Assembly: GCA_003158175.1 (NCBI GenBank)
Contig: PMHJ01000010.1
Coordinates: forward strand, 1 to 57,087
DNA: 57,087 nt
DNA from: Candidatus Cybelea septentrionalis
GTDB lineage: Bacteria; Vulcanimicrobiota; Vulcanimicrobiia; Vulcanimicrobiales; Vulcanimicrobiaceae
Reading direction: 5' to 3'
This document shows, piece after piece, positions 33,081 through 42,068 of this stretch. Position 1 is the stretch's first letter. Each line of letters opens with the position of its first letter. The translations under genes and the position numbers were made by a program. The notes beneath the pieces are model-generated. The model searched no databases and was not told the origin of the DNA. It was given only the letters and a program-made list of their open reading frames with translations.

Positions 33081-34451
33081 CTAGGCTATCGAAGCGTGCG
33101 TCTGATGGGCGGCGGGCACGTTCGGGTATTCGCCAACGAAACAGCCGAGGCACATCTCGCTGCGGTCTCGTCCGACCGAAGAGATCAATCCCGCGAGACT
33201 GAGATAGCCCAAGGAATCTGCGCCGGTCTTGGCTCGGATCTCTTCCACCGTGAAGTTGGCGGCGATGAGCTCCGCATAGGTCGCCATGTCGACGCCGAGA
33301 TAGCACGGGTGCTTGATCGGCGGCGAGGTGATTCGCAGATGCACTTCCAGGGCACCGGCCTCGCGCAGCAGCGCGACGATCCGCGGCGTGGTCGTGCCGC
33401 GCACGATCGAGTCGTCTACGACGATCACGCGTCGGTCGCGCAGATTCTCGACGAGCGGATTGAATTTTAGATGCACGCCGCGAGCGCGCATATTCTGATC
33501 CGGGCTGATGAAGGTACGGCCGATGTAGCGGTTTTTGATCAGGCCTTCGATATACGGAAGCCCGCTCTCGGCGGCATAACCGATGCCGCCCGCAACTGCG
33601 GAATCGGGCACCGCCATCACGACGTCCGCGTCGACGGGGTGCTCCTTGGCCAATTGACGCCCCATCGCATAGCGCGCCATGTAAACAGAGCGGTCGTTGA
33701 GCTGCGAATCGGGCCGCGCAAAGTAGATGTACTCAAACGTACAGAGCGCCGGCTGCGCGTCTTCTACCGGCGTTTGGTACGATTCCAAGCCGTCTGAACT
33801 GATGCGCACGATCTCGCCGCGCTCGATCTCGCGCACATACTGCGCGCCGATGGTGCCGAGCGCGCACGACTCCGACGCCACGACGAAGCCGCCGTCGCCG
33901 AGTTTGCCCAGACATAGCGGCCGAACGCCCCAAGGATCGCGAAACGCATAGAGTTCGTCTTGCGTACAGAGCACGGTCGAGTAGGCACCGCGCGCCTGCG
34001 CGAGCACCGACTCGATCCGTTGCAGCATCGTGCCCTTCGACTCGACGATCAGCTTGGCCATCACTTCGGAATCCGAGGTGGCCTGCATCACCGTCGTCGG
34101 CGCGAGCGATTCGCGAAGCTCGTCGGTGTTGGTAAGGTTTCCGTTGTGCGCGAACGCAAAGTCGCCGAGCTCCGTGCGCTCGAGCAGCGGCTGAGCGTTG
34201 ACGACGATCGAGGAGCCGGTCGTCGAGTAGCGCGTGTGTCCGATCGCAACGTAGCCGCTGAGGTCGCTTAAGATGTCCTCGTCGAAGATGGCGCCGAGCA
34301 GCCCCATCTCCTTGTGCGAGCGGATCGTGCCGCCATCGGCTGCGGCGATGCCGGCGGATTCTTGCCCGCGATGCTGCAACGCGTATAGCGCGAAAAACGC
34401 GAGCCGCGCGGCGTCGCGTCCGGGTGCGAAGACCCCCGTTATCCCGCACAT
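33081..34451 (-). CDS. purF: amidophosphoribosyltransferase
   Basis: 456 residues. PurF makes phosphoribosylamine from PRPP and glutamine, the first step of purine synthesis. The N-terminal Ntn glutaminase begins directly with MCGITGVF, so Cys2 is the nucleophile and there is no propeptide beyond Met. Also seen: YALQHRGQESAGIA, GHTRYSTTG, AHNGNLTN. The PRTase domain has VIVVDDSIVRGTT (PRPP loop). HPCYLGVDM and CLGCFVG hold Cys ligands of the structural 4Fe-4S cluster found in Bacillus-type PurF. An extended -10 sits right before the ATG. It follows the BI-1 gene closely. Confidence 0.96.
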   Translation of the reverse strand: MCGITGVFAPGRDAARLAFFALYALQHRGQESAGIAAADGGTIRSHKEMGLLGAIFDEDILSDLSGYVAIGHTRYSTTGSSIVVNAQPLLERTELGDFAFAHNGNLTNTDELRESLAPTTVMQATSDSEVMAKLIVESKGTMLQRIESVLAQARGAYSTVLCTQDELYAFRDPWGVRPLCLGKLGDGGFVVASESCALGTIGAQYVREIERGEIVRISSDGLESYQTPVEDAQPALCTFEYIYFARPDSQLNDRSVYMARYAMGRQLAKEHPVDADVVMAVPDSAVAGGIGYAAESGLPYIEGLIKNRYIGRTFISPDQNMRARGVHLKFNPLVENLRDRRVIVVDDSIVRGTTTPRIVALLREAGALEVHLRITSPPIKHPCYLGVDMATYAELIAANFTVEEIRAKTGADSLGYLSLAGLISSVGRDRSEMCLGCFVGEYPNVPAAHQTHASIA

Positions 34452-34459
34452 CTTACGCC

Positions 34460-34468
34460 ATTATACCA
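34460..34468 (-). promoter_or_regulatory. extended -10 promoter immediately before purF
   Basis: TGGTATAAT on the minus strand (TATAAT at 34465-34460), eight bases from the purF ATG. No good -35 is seen. Initiation about seven bases downstream would give an almost leaderless purF mRNA. Purine genes upstream could still be read through. Confidence 0.45.
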
Positions 34469-34473
34469 GTCCG

Positions 34474-35145
34474 CTAGTCTGAAGAGCGCCTCCCCCCGAA
34501 AATCTGGAGCAGAGCGAGGAAGATATTTATCGCATCGAGGTAGATGCTGGTCGCCATCAGCACCGGGGACAATCCGTCGCCGCCGGCACGCAGCCGCGCG
34601 AAGTCGATCAAGACCAAACCCGAAAAAATGGCGAGCGTCAACCATGCATACGTCTCCGGATGGATGAACTTCACGAAAATCGAGATCACGCCGAGCACGA
34701 CCAGGCCCAGCAGCGCGATCATGAAGATACCTTGGAAACGACGCAGGTCCAACCCCGTAGCGTACACGATGGCCCCAAGCGCGAACATGCCGAGCCCCGT
34801 TGTCAGGGCGGCGTTGTACACCACCTCCGGACCCAAGGCGCGGACGTACTGCCCGATCACCGGCGCGATGCCGACGCCCTCGCAGAAGGTGAACGCATAA
34901 AAGAGCAGCAGCGATAACGCTTCGTTGCTGCGGACGGCATTGATGGAGATGAGCAGCACGAAGCCGACGATCATCGCGATGAGGCCCACACCCGGCGTTA
35001 GGTCTTGGAAGCGCCACGCCGCAAGCGCCGTGATGCATAGGCCGAGTGCCGTGATTCCGAGCACCTGTGCCAGCAGCGAACGGGTAGGAACCGCCGGCGC
35101 GAGCGGTTGCCCGTATTGGTTTTGCGGTTGTAAGCCAAAAGCCAT
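34474..35145 (-). CDS. Bax inhibitor-1 / YccA family membrane protein
   Basis: 223 residues with seven membrane helices after a short Gln/Pro-rich N-terminus (QPQNQYGQPLAPAVP). The BI-1 (UPF0005) pattern is present: the segment LLFYAFTFCEGVGIAPVIGQY, the middle GLVVLGVISIFVKFIHPETY, and the C-terminal LIDFARLRAGGD then ATSIYLDAINIFLALLQIFGG. The acidic residue pair in the last helices matches the proposed pH/calcium sensing Asp. Bacterial relatives are proton-sensitive calcium leak channels or FtsH substrates. It lies in line between purD and purF, probably by chance of operon assembly. Confidence 0.88.
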   Translation of the reverse strand: MAFGLQPQNQYGQPLAPAVPTRSLLAQVLGITALGLCITALAAWRFQDLTPGVGLIAMIVGFVLLISINAVRSNEALSLLLFYAFTFCEGVGIAPVIGQYVRALGPEVVYNAALTTGLGMFALGAIVYATGLDLRRFQGIFMIALLGLVVLGVISIFVKFIHPETYAWLTLAIFSGLVLIDFARLRAGGDGLSPVLMATSIYLDAINIFLALLQIFGGRRSSD

Positions 35146-35174
35146 GACGTCTTCTACTATCCCTTTCCCGGCCG

Positions 35175-36449
35175 CTAGGTTGCAGGATCGGCCGCGATGT
35201 CCGTGCGGTAGGTCAATGCGGCGCTCCCTAAGCGCCCAGCCAATCCCTTGACGCTCTCGTAGGCCCGCGACCGGGCTTCGTCGAGACTTTTGCCCAACGC
35301 GGTAACGGTGAGCACGCGGCCGCCGCTGCTGCTGACGGTTTCATCGACCAGCGTCGAGGCTCCCCAGAATGCCTGACAGCCGTCCGGGAGCGAAATGTCG
35401 GGATTGAGGGCCCGCAGCGCCGTGCTGCTTCGCGGGTAATCGCTGGTCGCGAGAACGACGGCGACGCAGCATTCGGGCGAAACCGTCGCCAGCGAGAGAT
35501 CCATCGCGCCCCGCGCCGCCGAGTGCAAGAGCAGCGCTAAATCGCCACCGATGCGCGGCATAAGCACTTGCGTCTCCGGATCTCCAAAACGCGCGTTGAA
35601 CTCGATGACGCGCGGTCCATCGGCGTTCCACATCAGCCCACAATACAAGACCCCGACGTACTCTTCTCCTTCTGCAAGAAGTCCTCGCAACAAGGGCGCG
35701 AGAATGCGCTCGCGCACGCGAGTGTCGAGATCGCCGGGAAGGCCAGCCGGCGGGGAGTAGGCGCCCATGCCGCCGGTATTCGGTCCGGTATCGCCGTCGC
35801 CGGCCCGCTTGTAATCGCACGCAGCGGCGAACGGAACGATCGCGCGACCGTCGCAAATTGCAAAAACGCTCACTTCGCGACCGGCAATCGGTTCTTCGAG
35901 CAGCACGTCGAGGCCGCCACCGGGAATCTTGCTGCTGCCATACCAATCGGTTAGGACGGCGCGCGCCGCCTCGGCGCCGGGCGTCACGATAACGCCCTTC
36001 CCGGCGGCTAGTCCGTCGGCTTTGACGACCACACCGCCCCGCCACTGCGCCAGCGCGTTGCGGGCTCCGTCGAGCGAATGAACCACCATCGCCTTAGCCG
36101 TCGGAATGTCGTGACGTTCCATAAAACGCTTGGCGAAGATCTTGCTCGATTCCAAACGTCCGGCGGACCGGTTGGGACCGAAGACGGCGATTCCGGTCTC
36201 GCGAAGACGATCTCCGACGCCGGCGGCGATGGACGTCTCCGGCCCGAGAACGACGAGGTCGATGCCTTCTCGAAGCGCGCGGTCCGCCAGCCCTTTGCCG
36301 TCGGTCGCGGAAATCTCCCAGTTTGCTCCGCGCGACAGCGTCCCCGCATTTCCGGGAGCGGCAAAGATCGCCTCACAGGACGGCGACTGCGCGAGCCGCC
36401 ACGAGAGCGCATCTTCGCGCGCGCCGTTACCGACGACGAGGATTCGCAC
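35175..36449 (-). CDS. purD: phosphoribosylamine-glycine ligase (GAR synthetase)
   Basis: 424 residues, normal for PurD, an ATP-grasp enzyme that joins phosphoribosylamine and glycine. N-terminal MRILVVGNGAREDALSWRLA (family usually has GGREHAL; here AREDAL), PGNAGT, VLGPETSIAAGVGDRL, KADGLAAGKGVIV (ATP-binding glycine loop), PNTGGMGAYSPP, and the metal-binding RFGDPETQVLMPR. It starts three bases after the guaA stop, so both are in one transcript. Confidence 0.95.
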   Translation of the reverse strand: MRILVVGNGAREDALSWRLAQSPSCEAIFAAPGNAGTLSRGANWEISATDGKGLADRALREGIDLVVLGPETSIAAGVGDRLRETGIAVFGPNRSAGRLESSKIFAKRFMERHDIPTAKAMVVHSLDGARNALAQWRGGVVVKADGLAAGKGVIVTPGAEAARAVLTDWYGSSKIPGGGLDVLLEEPIAGREVSVFAICDGRAIVPFAAACDYKRAGDGDTGPNTGGMGAYSPPAGLPGDLDTRVRERILAPLLRGLLAEGEEYVGVLYCGLMWNADGPRVIEFNARFGDPETQVLMPRIGGDLALLLHSAARGAMDLSLATVSPECCVAVVLATSDYPRSSTALRALNPDISLPDGCQAFWGASTLVDETVSSSGGRVLTVTALGKSLDEARSRAYESVKGLAGRLGSAALTYRTDIAADPAT

Positions 36450-36452
36450 GCG

Positions 36453-37994
36453 TTACTCCCACTCGACGGTAGCCGGCGGCTTCGTCGTGATATCGTAGGC
36501 CACCCGATTGACGCCGCGCACTTCGTTGACGATCCGAGCCGACATGCGCTCCAAGAGCGCATGCGGCAGGCGCGCCCAATCGGCCGTCATGCCGTCTTCG
36601 CTGGTAATCGCCCTGATCGCGACGAGGTTCGCGTACGTGCGCCCATCGCCCATGACGCCTACGCTCTTGACCGGCGTCAGCACGGCGAAATACTGCCACG
36701 GATGCGGATCGAGCTTGGAGGAATCGATCTCTGCACGAACGATCGCGTCGGCCTCGCGAACGATCGCCAGACGCTCGTCGGTCACCTCGCCGATGATCCG
36801 CACCGCTAAGCCTGGACCGGGAAACGGCTGGCGGCCGACGATTGCAGGAGGGAGTCCGAGCGCTGCGCCGAGCTCGCGCACCTCGTCTTTAAAAAGCGCA
36901 CGCAGCGGCTCGATCAGCGTGAGATTCATTTCATCGGGGAGCCCGCCGACATTGTGGTGCGATTTGATTTTCTGACCGGTCTTGCTTTGCGGCGTCTTCG
37001 ACTCGATCACGTCGGGATAGAGCGTGCCCTGCACGAGATATTTGACGCCGGGAATCTTCTCGGCCTCCGATTCGAAGACAGCGATGAACTCGTGACCGAT
37101 GGCCAGCCGCTTGCCTTCGGGATCTTCGATGCCGGCCAGTTTGTGAAGGAACCTCTCGCGCGCGTCGACCGCGACGACGTTGAGGTGCAGCACCTCTCGA
37201 AACGCGGCGACGACTTCCTCGGCCTCTTTTTCTCTGAGTAAGCCGTGATCCACGAAGATGCAGGTGAGCTGCTCGCCGATCGCCCGCGCGACCAGCGTTG
37301 CGGCAACGGCGGAATCCACGCCGCCCGAAAGCGCGCAGATCGCTTTGTCGGCGCCGACGCGTTCGCGGACATCCCGCACCGAGCTATCGAGAAAGGATTC
37401 CATCTTCCAATCGCGGCCCAAGGCGGCGATCTCGTGCAAGAAGTTGTCGAGCACGGTGCGTCCGTGCTCGGTGTGCACGACTTCGGGATGAAACTGCACG
37501 CCATAGATCTTCTTCTCCGCGTTGCCTATCGCGGCGACGTGACAGCGCGCCGTCGAAGCCAGCGCGCGATACCCGTCGGGGAGCGCGACGACGGAATCGC
37601 CGTGCGACATCCACACCCGCGATTCTTCCGGGACGCCGTCGAAGAGCGGCGTCTCGCGATCGCCGACCACGAGCGTGGCCGGACCGTACTCGGCCTGATC
37701 GAGGGGCACCAGCTCGGCGCCGATGTCGCGAGCCAGAAGCTGCATGCCGTAGCAGATGCCGAGAATCGGTACGCCGGCCTCGACGATCTTGGGATCCATC
37801 TTCGGCGCACCTTCCGCCAGCGTGCTTTCAGGGCCGCCTGAGAGAATCAACGCCGCGGGCCGGCGCAACGATAACGCGCTCCAGGTGACGTCGTATGGTA
37901 CGATCTCGCAGTAGACGCCGAGCTCCCGCGTTCGGCGCGCAATCAACTGGCTGTATTGCGCGCCGAAATCCAGGATCAGAACCGTTGGCGGCAT
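36453..37994 (-). CDS. guaA: GMP synthase (glutamine-hydrolysing)
   Basis: 513 residues with the full GuaA layout: class I glutaminase (residues 1-190; ILGICYGMQLLA with the nucleophile Cys, GVQFHPEVVHTEHG with His/Glu), ATP pyrophosphatase (ALSGGVDSAVAATL P-loop), and the C-terminal dimerisation domain ending in TTKPPATVEWE. It converts XMP to GMP. It follows tpx by nine bases and precedes purD by three. guaB (IMP dehydrogenase) is not in the window. Confidence 0.97.
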   Translation of the reverse strand: MPPTVLILDFGAQYSQLIARRTRELGVYCEIVPYDVTWSALSLRRPAALILSGGPESTLAEGAPKMDPKIVEAGVPILGICYGMQLLARDIGAELVPLDQAEYGPATLVVGDRETPLFDGVPEESRVWMSHGDSVVALPDGYRALASTARCHVAAIGNAEKKIYGVQFHPEVVHTEHGRTVLDNFLHEIAALGRDWKMESFLDSSVRDVRERVGADKAICALSGGVDSAVAATLVARAIGEQLTCIFVDHGLLREKEAEEVVAAFREVLHLNVVAVDARERFLHKLAGIEDPEGKRLAIGHEFIAVFESEAEKIPGVKYLVQGTLYPDVIESKTPQSKTGQKIKSHHNVGGLPDEMNLTLIEPLRALFKDEVRELGAALGLPPAIVGRQPFPGPGLAVRIIGEVTDERLAIVREADAIVRAEIDSSKLDPHPWQYFAVLTPVKSVGVMGDGRTYANLVAIRAITSEDGMTADWARLPHALLERMSARIVNEVRGVNRVAYDITTKPPATVEWE

Positions 37995-38003
37995 CGCCCT
38001 CCT

Positions 38004-38558
38004 CTAGGCGGCGGCAGCGGCGGCAGCGGCGGCCGCGGCGTGAAGCGCGGCATCATAATCCGGTTCGTTCGCAACTTCCGGCACGATCTCCACGTACGAG
38101 ACCGTTCGGTCTTTACCGATCACGACGATGGCGCGCGCCAAGAGGCCGAGCTCGGCGATGAGCAGTCCGTAGTTCGTGCCAAAGTTGCGGCTGCGATAAT
38201 CGGAGAGCATATCGAGCTGGACGTCCCCTTCGGCAGCGCACCAACGGGCCTGCGCGAACGGGAGATCCATGCTGACGACGGCGGCTTTCACTCCTTCGGG
38301 GAGCTCGCTCAAGCGCCCATTGAACTTCTTGGATTCCAGCGAGCAAACACTCGTGTCGAGGGAGGGCACGACGATGAGCAACGCGGCGCGCTTACCTTCA
38401 TCGAGCAGAATCTCCGGAGTGACGGTCGCGAGATCGCCGGAGGTCAGCGCAAAACTCGGAGCCGGATCGCCGCGGCGCAGCGCCGGACCCAGCAGCGTCA
38501 TCGGTTGTCCTTTGAACGTTACCACGCCGGCACGCTCTTGGACGTTGTCAGTAGTCAT
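38004..38558 (-). CDS. tpx: thiol peroxidase Tpx with poly-Ala tail
   Basis: 184 residues. Tpx reduces peroxides using thioredoxin. Peroxidatic Cys in VPSLDTSVCSLES, resolving Cys in LPFAQARWCAAEG, both with family context; FKGQPMTLLG and GKDRTVSYVEIVPEV also fit. After the usual end (EPDYDAALH) there is a run of Ala (about ten, encoded by GCG/GCA/GCC repeats at 38005-38040), not part of the Tpx fold; it probably arose by replication slippage. It lies between purP-1 and guaA, in line with the purine genes. Confidence 0.93.
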   Translation of the reverse strand: MTTDNVQERAGVVTFKGQPMTLLGPALRRGDPAPSFALTSGDLATVTPEILLDEGKRAALLIVVPSLDTSVCSLESKKFNGRLSELPEGVKAAVVSMDLPFAQARWCAAEGDVQLDMLSDYRSRNFGTNYGLLIAELGLLARAIVVIGKDRTVSYVEIVPEVANEPDYDAALHAAAAAAAAAAA

Positions 38559-38586
38559 ATACGATCTCCATAAAAGCGAAATGAAT

Positions 38587-39729
38587 TTAGGTCAACACAT
38601 CTTGGAGTCGTTTGGTGTCGCGGGCCATTACGACTTCCATCGCAATTCGTTCGCCAACCGAGACGTCTCGACCCCAGCGATACGCCGAATATGGGGTGAA
38701 TCGCGTCCCCGGCGAGCCCGGCACGCGCAGCGAAACATCGTAGCAGACGAGCTCCTTGGGAGGCCCGGCCGCAACGATGCATTGCAGCGCGAACGGGCCG
38801 ATGACTCCGGGCGGCTGCGCCTTTCGCGCAGCCCGGACGAAACGCTCGCCCATTTCAAAGGCCGGCTCCAGCATTGACTCCACGAGCGTCGTCGCGATGT
38901 GACCCACTTCTTCCAAGCGCATCGTTACTTCGCGCACGGCCTCGAACGCGGATGGCGGTATACTGCGAAAGCCCTCCAAGTTCGTCTGGCGTCGCGTATC
39001 GGTTCCGGAGAGCTCGAGCTCGCCGAGAATCGGCGAGTAGAAAAAATTCACGTTCACCGAGGGGCCAAGTACGTATTCCTCGATTCTCGCCGCAGCGAGC
39101 CCCCTGGCGCTCAAAATTCCTTCGTCCATCAGGTGATCGGCAGTCGCGCGGTACTCTTCGGGCGACGACGCAAGAAAGAACGCGCGTTCGAACGAGACGC
39201 GCGCGTGCGGGGCCTTCACCATCACGAGACGGTCGATGTCGTCGGGCAACTCGTACCGGCGCGGATGACGAATCCCGGCAGCTTGCATCAAAGCATACTG
39301 ATCCGTGCTTCCGGGCTCACGTTCTTCGGCACGCAAGAGATGTCGGTTCCCAAAAAACGGGACGAGCATGCGCCGCTCGATCTCGTCGTACTCGAACCGC
39401 TGATGGAGGTAGACTTCGAACGAACGGTTCGCGACGAAGATCACGTTCTGCTCGAAGAGCCGCCGCTGCACGTCCTCGTTCAATATCTCGGGAAAGTCGC
39501 GCAGTTCGAGCACGCCGTCCACGCAGCCCCGGCCCACCGGGCGTTCGTTACGGAAAAAGTAGCGGGCATAGGTCCGTTCGCGCCCCTTCGCCGTGACGAT
39601 GAGATTGCGCAGTCCTTGCGCGCGCGCACCGGAGGCGACATCCAGAGCCGAGTGGCTCCCGATCGAGCAAAGGGTCAGACGCGAAAGATCGTACGCGTCC
39701 AGTGCCCGGGCGACGTACTCCGCGCTCAT
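38587..39729 (-). CDS. PurP-like AICAR formyl ligase, divergent copy
   Basis: 380 residues from ATG 39729, which matches the family start; a GTG at 39759 overlaps cydB. Overall it aligns with PurP along its length: SIGSHSALDVASGARAQGL, VPFFGNRHLL, IEEYVLGPSVNVNFFYSPIL, GELELSGTDTRRQTNLEGF, PPGVIGPFALQC. Several conserved sites are changed: HGSF is NRSF, the ATP-grasp glycine loop (GGKGYM in the other copy) is replaced by KAPHARVSFERAFF, and the late EISAR...GTN motif is VSLRVPGSPGT. Catalysis is therefore doubtful; it may be a partner or regulator of the intact copy (43168-44190). It starts eight bases after cydB. Confidence 0.75.
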   Translation of the reverse strand: MSAEYVARALDAYDLSRLTLCSIGSHSALDVASGARAQGLRNLIVTAKGRERTYARYFFRNERPVGRGCVDGVLELRDFPEILNEDVQRRLFEQNVIFVANRSFEVYLHQRFEYDEIERRMLVPFFGNRHLLRAEEREPGSTDQYALMQAAGIRHPRRYELPDDIDRLVMVKAPHARVSFERAFFLASSPEEYRATADHLMDEGILSARGLAAARIEEYVLGPSVNVNFFYSPILGELELSGTDTRRQTNLEGFRSIPPSAFEAVREVTMRLEEVGHIATTLVESMLEPAFEMGERFVRAARKAQPPGVIGPFALQCIVAAGPPKELVCYDVSLRVPGSPGTRFTPYSAYRWGRDVSVGERIAMEVVMARDTKRLQDVLT

Positions 39730-39736
39730 CGGCGGC

Positions 39737-40720
39737 TCATTCGGCGCGAAGCTTCCCACCCATGCGCCGCCAGACGACCGGCGAGTAAATGCCGACGATG
39801 ACGATGCCGCCGAGCGTCACGGTCAGCGCACACGTCAGGGCAACCGCCGATGGTGCCGCCGAAAAGATCGAGATGCCGCCGCGACCCGCTGGAAATGCCG
39901 GAAGCAGATACGGGAAGAGCGTGCCGGCCGCCGCGGTCAAGAGCGTCGCGAGGAAGGCCAGCGACATCGCGAAAGCTCGCTGCGGACGCTGCGATCGTGC
40001 GCCCCACCACACGCCCGCGAGCGCCGCAAGCGAAAGCAGGGGCATCGCAAGGAGCCACCGCGCGAAGCCGGCGTGCACCACAAACGTTGCGGCCGTAACC
40101 GCGAGGTAGAGCGGCAAGACGACCCACCAAAGTGCCCGGAGCATTCGGGCGGCTCGCAAGCCCAACTCGTCGTCGAGGCGTAACGCGGCGAAGGCGGCGC
40201 CGTGCTGGGCGAGCGTCGCCAGCGCGAAGAGGCCGACGAGCACGGCGTACGGATTGAGCAGGAACGCGAACGTTCCCGTAAAGTAGCCCGCCGCGTCGAG
40301 CGGCACGCCGCGCAGCAGATTCCCCAACGCGACGCCGAAAACGAAGATCAAGAGCGCGCTTGAGGCCGCGAACGCCGCATCCCAAAACTGATGCCAAACC
40401 TCCGACGGGAAATGCTCTCGCAACTCCAGCGCGATGCCGCGCAGCATCAGCAGCCATAGCACGATGATGAAGGGCAGATAGAATCCCGAGAACGCCGCAG
40501 CGTAGGCCGCGGGAAAGAGCGCGAAGAGCGCCGCGGCGGCGGCGATGAGCCAGACCTCGTTGCCGTTCCAAAACGGGCCGATGCTCGCCATCGCCGCGCT
40601 GCGGTCCCGGTCGCCGCGCGCGATCAGCGCACCGACGGCCGCCACGCCGAGGTCGTAGCCGTCGAGCATTACGTACATCGCGAACATGAACGCGATCGTG
40701 ACAAAGCCGGCGACGCTCAT
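39737..40720 (-). CDS. cydB: cytochrome bd oxidase subunit II
   Basis: 327 residues from ATG 40720, which overlaps the cydA stop (ATGA); the longer frame upstream is antisense or out-of-frame cydA. Eight or nine membrane helices. Typical CydB phrases: MYVMLDGYDLGVAAVGAL, MASIGPFWNGNEVWLI, ALELREHFPSEVWHQFWD, GNLLRGVPLD, and YTSPVVWRR-like end (IYSPVVWRRMGGK). It pairs with CydA to form the quinol oxidase. Placed between purine genes. Confidence 0.93.
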   Translation of the reverse strand: MSVAGFVTIAFMFAMYVMLDGYDLGVAAVGALIARGDRDRSAAMASIGPFWNGNEVWLIAAAAALFALFPAAYAAAFSGFYLPFIIVLWLLMLRGIALELREHFPSEVWHQFWDAAFAASSALLIFVFGVALGNLLRGVPLDAAGYFTGTFAFLLNPYAVLVGLFALATLAQHGAAFAALRLDDELGLRAARMLRALWWVVLPLYLAVTAATFVVHAGFARWLLAMPLLSLAALAGVWWGARSQRPQRAFAMSLAFLATLLTAAAGTLFPYLLPAFPAGRGGISIFSAAPSAVALTCALTVTLGGIVIVGIYSPVVWRRMGGKLRAE

Positions 40721-42033
40721 GCCGGCCTTTCCCGCGATGGACCCAGCCCGATCTCCCGCAGCGTGAGATACAAGAAGATAAAGCCGAGCAAGAAATACAT
40801 GCCCGCAAAGCCGATCAGCGTAAAGATCGTCTCCCCGTTTGAAACGCTCGGCGAGCCTCCCGCCGCCGTCTTCATCAAACCGTAAACGATCCACGGCTGG
40901 CGTCCGACCTCGGTAGCCACCCAACCGGCTTCGCTGGCAATGAACGGAAACGGGATGAGCAACATCAGAATCCAAAGCATCCAGCGAGCGCTCCAAAGCC
41001 TTCCAAACGCTAGCAGTATAATCGCGATCGTTGCGGAGGCGGCGAAGATCGTACCGAGACCGACCATGATGTGATAGGCGTAGTAGGTCACTTCGACCGG
41101 CGGCCACAGCTCGCGCGCATACGCGTCGAGCCCATTGACGTTGGCTTTGTAGTTTCCGTAGCTGAGAAAACTCAAGAAATCGGGGACGAATATCGGATCG
41201 ATCAAGCGCCTACGCGCGACGTCGGGCATCCCGATGATCGCAAGCGGCGCCTCGCGCTCCGTCGTGAAGAGACCCTCTTCGGCGGCGAGCTTGACGGGCT
41301 GATATTGCGTCACGATTCGCCCGTTCCGATCCCCGGTCGGAAAGACCGCGATCAACGCAAAGGCGAAGGCAACGATCGTGCCGGCGCGAACGAACCGCCG
41401 CCCGATCGCCTCATCCCGGCGTGAGAGCAAGTAATAGGCGCCGACGCCGGCCACAATGAAGCCGCCGGCAAGGAGCGCGCCGGAGAGCACGTGCGCAAAC
41501 TGCCAGCACGAAAACGGCGAAAAGAGCACGTGCCAGATGTTCGCCAAGAGAATCGTGCCGTCGGCGGTGATGCGATAGCCGACGGGGTGCTGCATCCACG
41601 CGTTGGTGGCAACGATGAAGAATCCCGAGAGCCAAGCGCCCGCGCAGACCATCACGCCGGCCCAGGCGGCGAACGTCGATGGCACACCTCGCCGCCGATA
41701 CAGCAGAGCGCCGAGAAAAACCGACTCCAGAAAGAAGGCAAACATGCCTTCCATCGCTAGCGGCTGACCGACTACCGAACCCGTGGTGCGCGAAAAGGCC
41801 GCCCAGTTCGTTCCGAACTGAAACTCCATTGGAATGCCGGTGACGACGCCGGCGGCAAAGTTGATCGCAAAGATTTTCGTCCAGAAGGCGGCAATCCGCG
41901 CGGACTCTTCATCGCGTCTGCGCGCCGCCTTCCACGTGTACGCAGCCACGAACGGCGCCAGCCCCATCGTTCCGATCGGAAAGAGGTAATGGAACATGAT
42001 CGTGAAGGCGAACTGCAGCCGATCGACGAGCAC
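40717..42033 (-). CDS. cydA: cytochrome bd oxidase subunit I
   Basis: 438 residues, nine membrane helices. CydA holds hemes b558, b595 and d and oxidises quinol at a periplasmic Q-loop. Landmarks: RLQFAFTIMFHYLFPIG (heme His), GTNWAAFSRTTGSVVGQPLAMEGM, NAWMQHPVGYRI (heme b558 His), TGDRNGRIVTQYQPVKLAAEEG, GWVATEVGRQPWIVYGLMKT (heme Met in YGLM). The loop between is short, as in the cyanide-insensitive oxidase (CIO/short-Q) type. Forms an operon with cydB. No cydDC or cydX is visible. Confidence 0.94.
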   Translation of the reverse strand: MLVDRLQFAFTIMFHYLFPIGTMGLAPFVAAYTWKAARRRDEESARIAAFWTKIFAINFAAGVVTGIPMEFQFGTNWAAFSRTTGSVVGQPLAMEGMFAFFLESVFLGALLYRRRGVPSTFAAWAGVMVCAGAWLSGFFIVATNAWMQHPVGYRITADGTILLANIWHVLFSPFSCWQFAHVLSGALLAGGFIVAGVGAYYLLSRRDEAIGRRFVRAGTIVAFAFALIAVFPTGDRNGRIVTQYQPVKLAAEEGLFTTEREAPLAIIGMPDVARRRLIDPIFVPDFLSFLSYGNYKANVNGLDAYARELWPPVEVTYYAYHIMVGLGTIFAASATIAIILLAFGRLWSARWMLWILMLLIPFPFIASEAGWVATEVGRQPWIVYGLMKTAAGGSPSVSNGETIFTLIGFAGMYFLLGFIFLYLTLREIGLGPSRERPA

Positions 42034-42068
42034 GGAATCTCCGCCGTTGCCTCGCGACTACCGCGCGA

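Noticed and set aside
39737-41107. 456-codon frame for cydB
   Set aside because: First 129 codons are cydA read in another frame; ATG 40720 overlaps the cydA stop.
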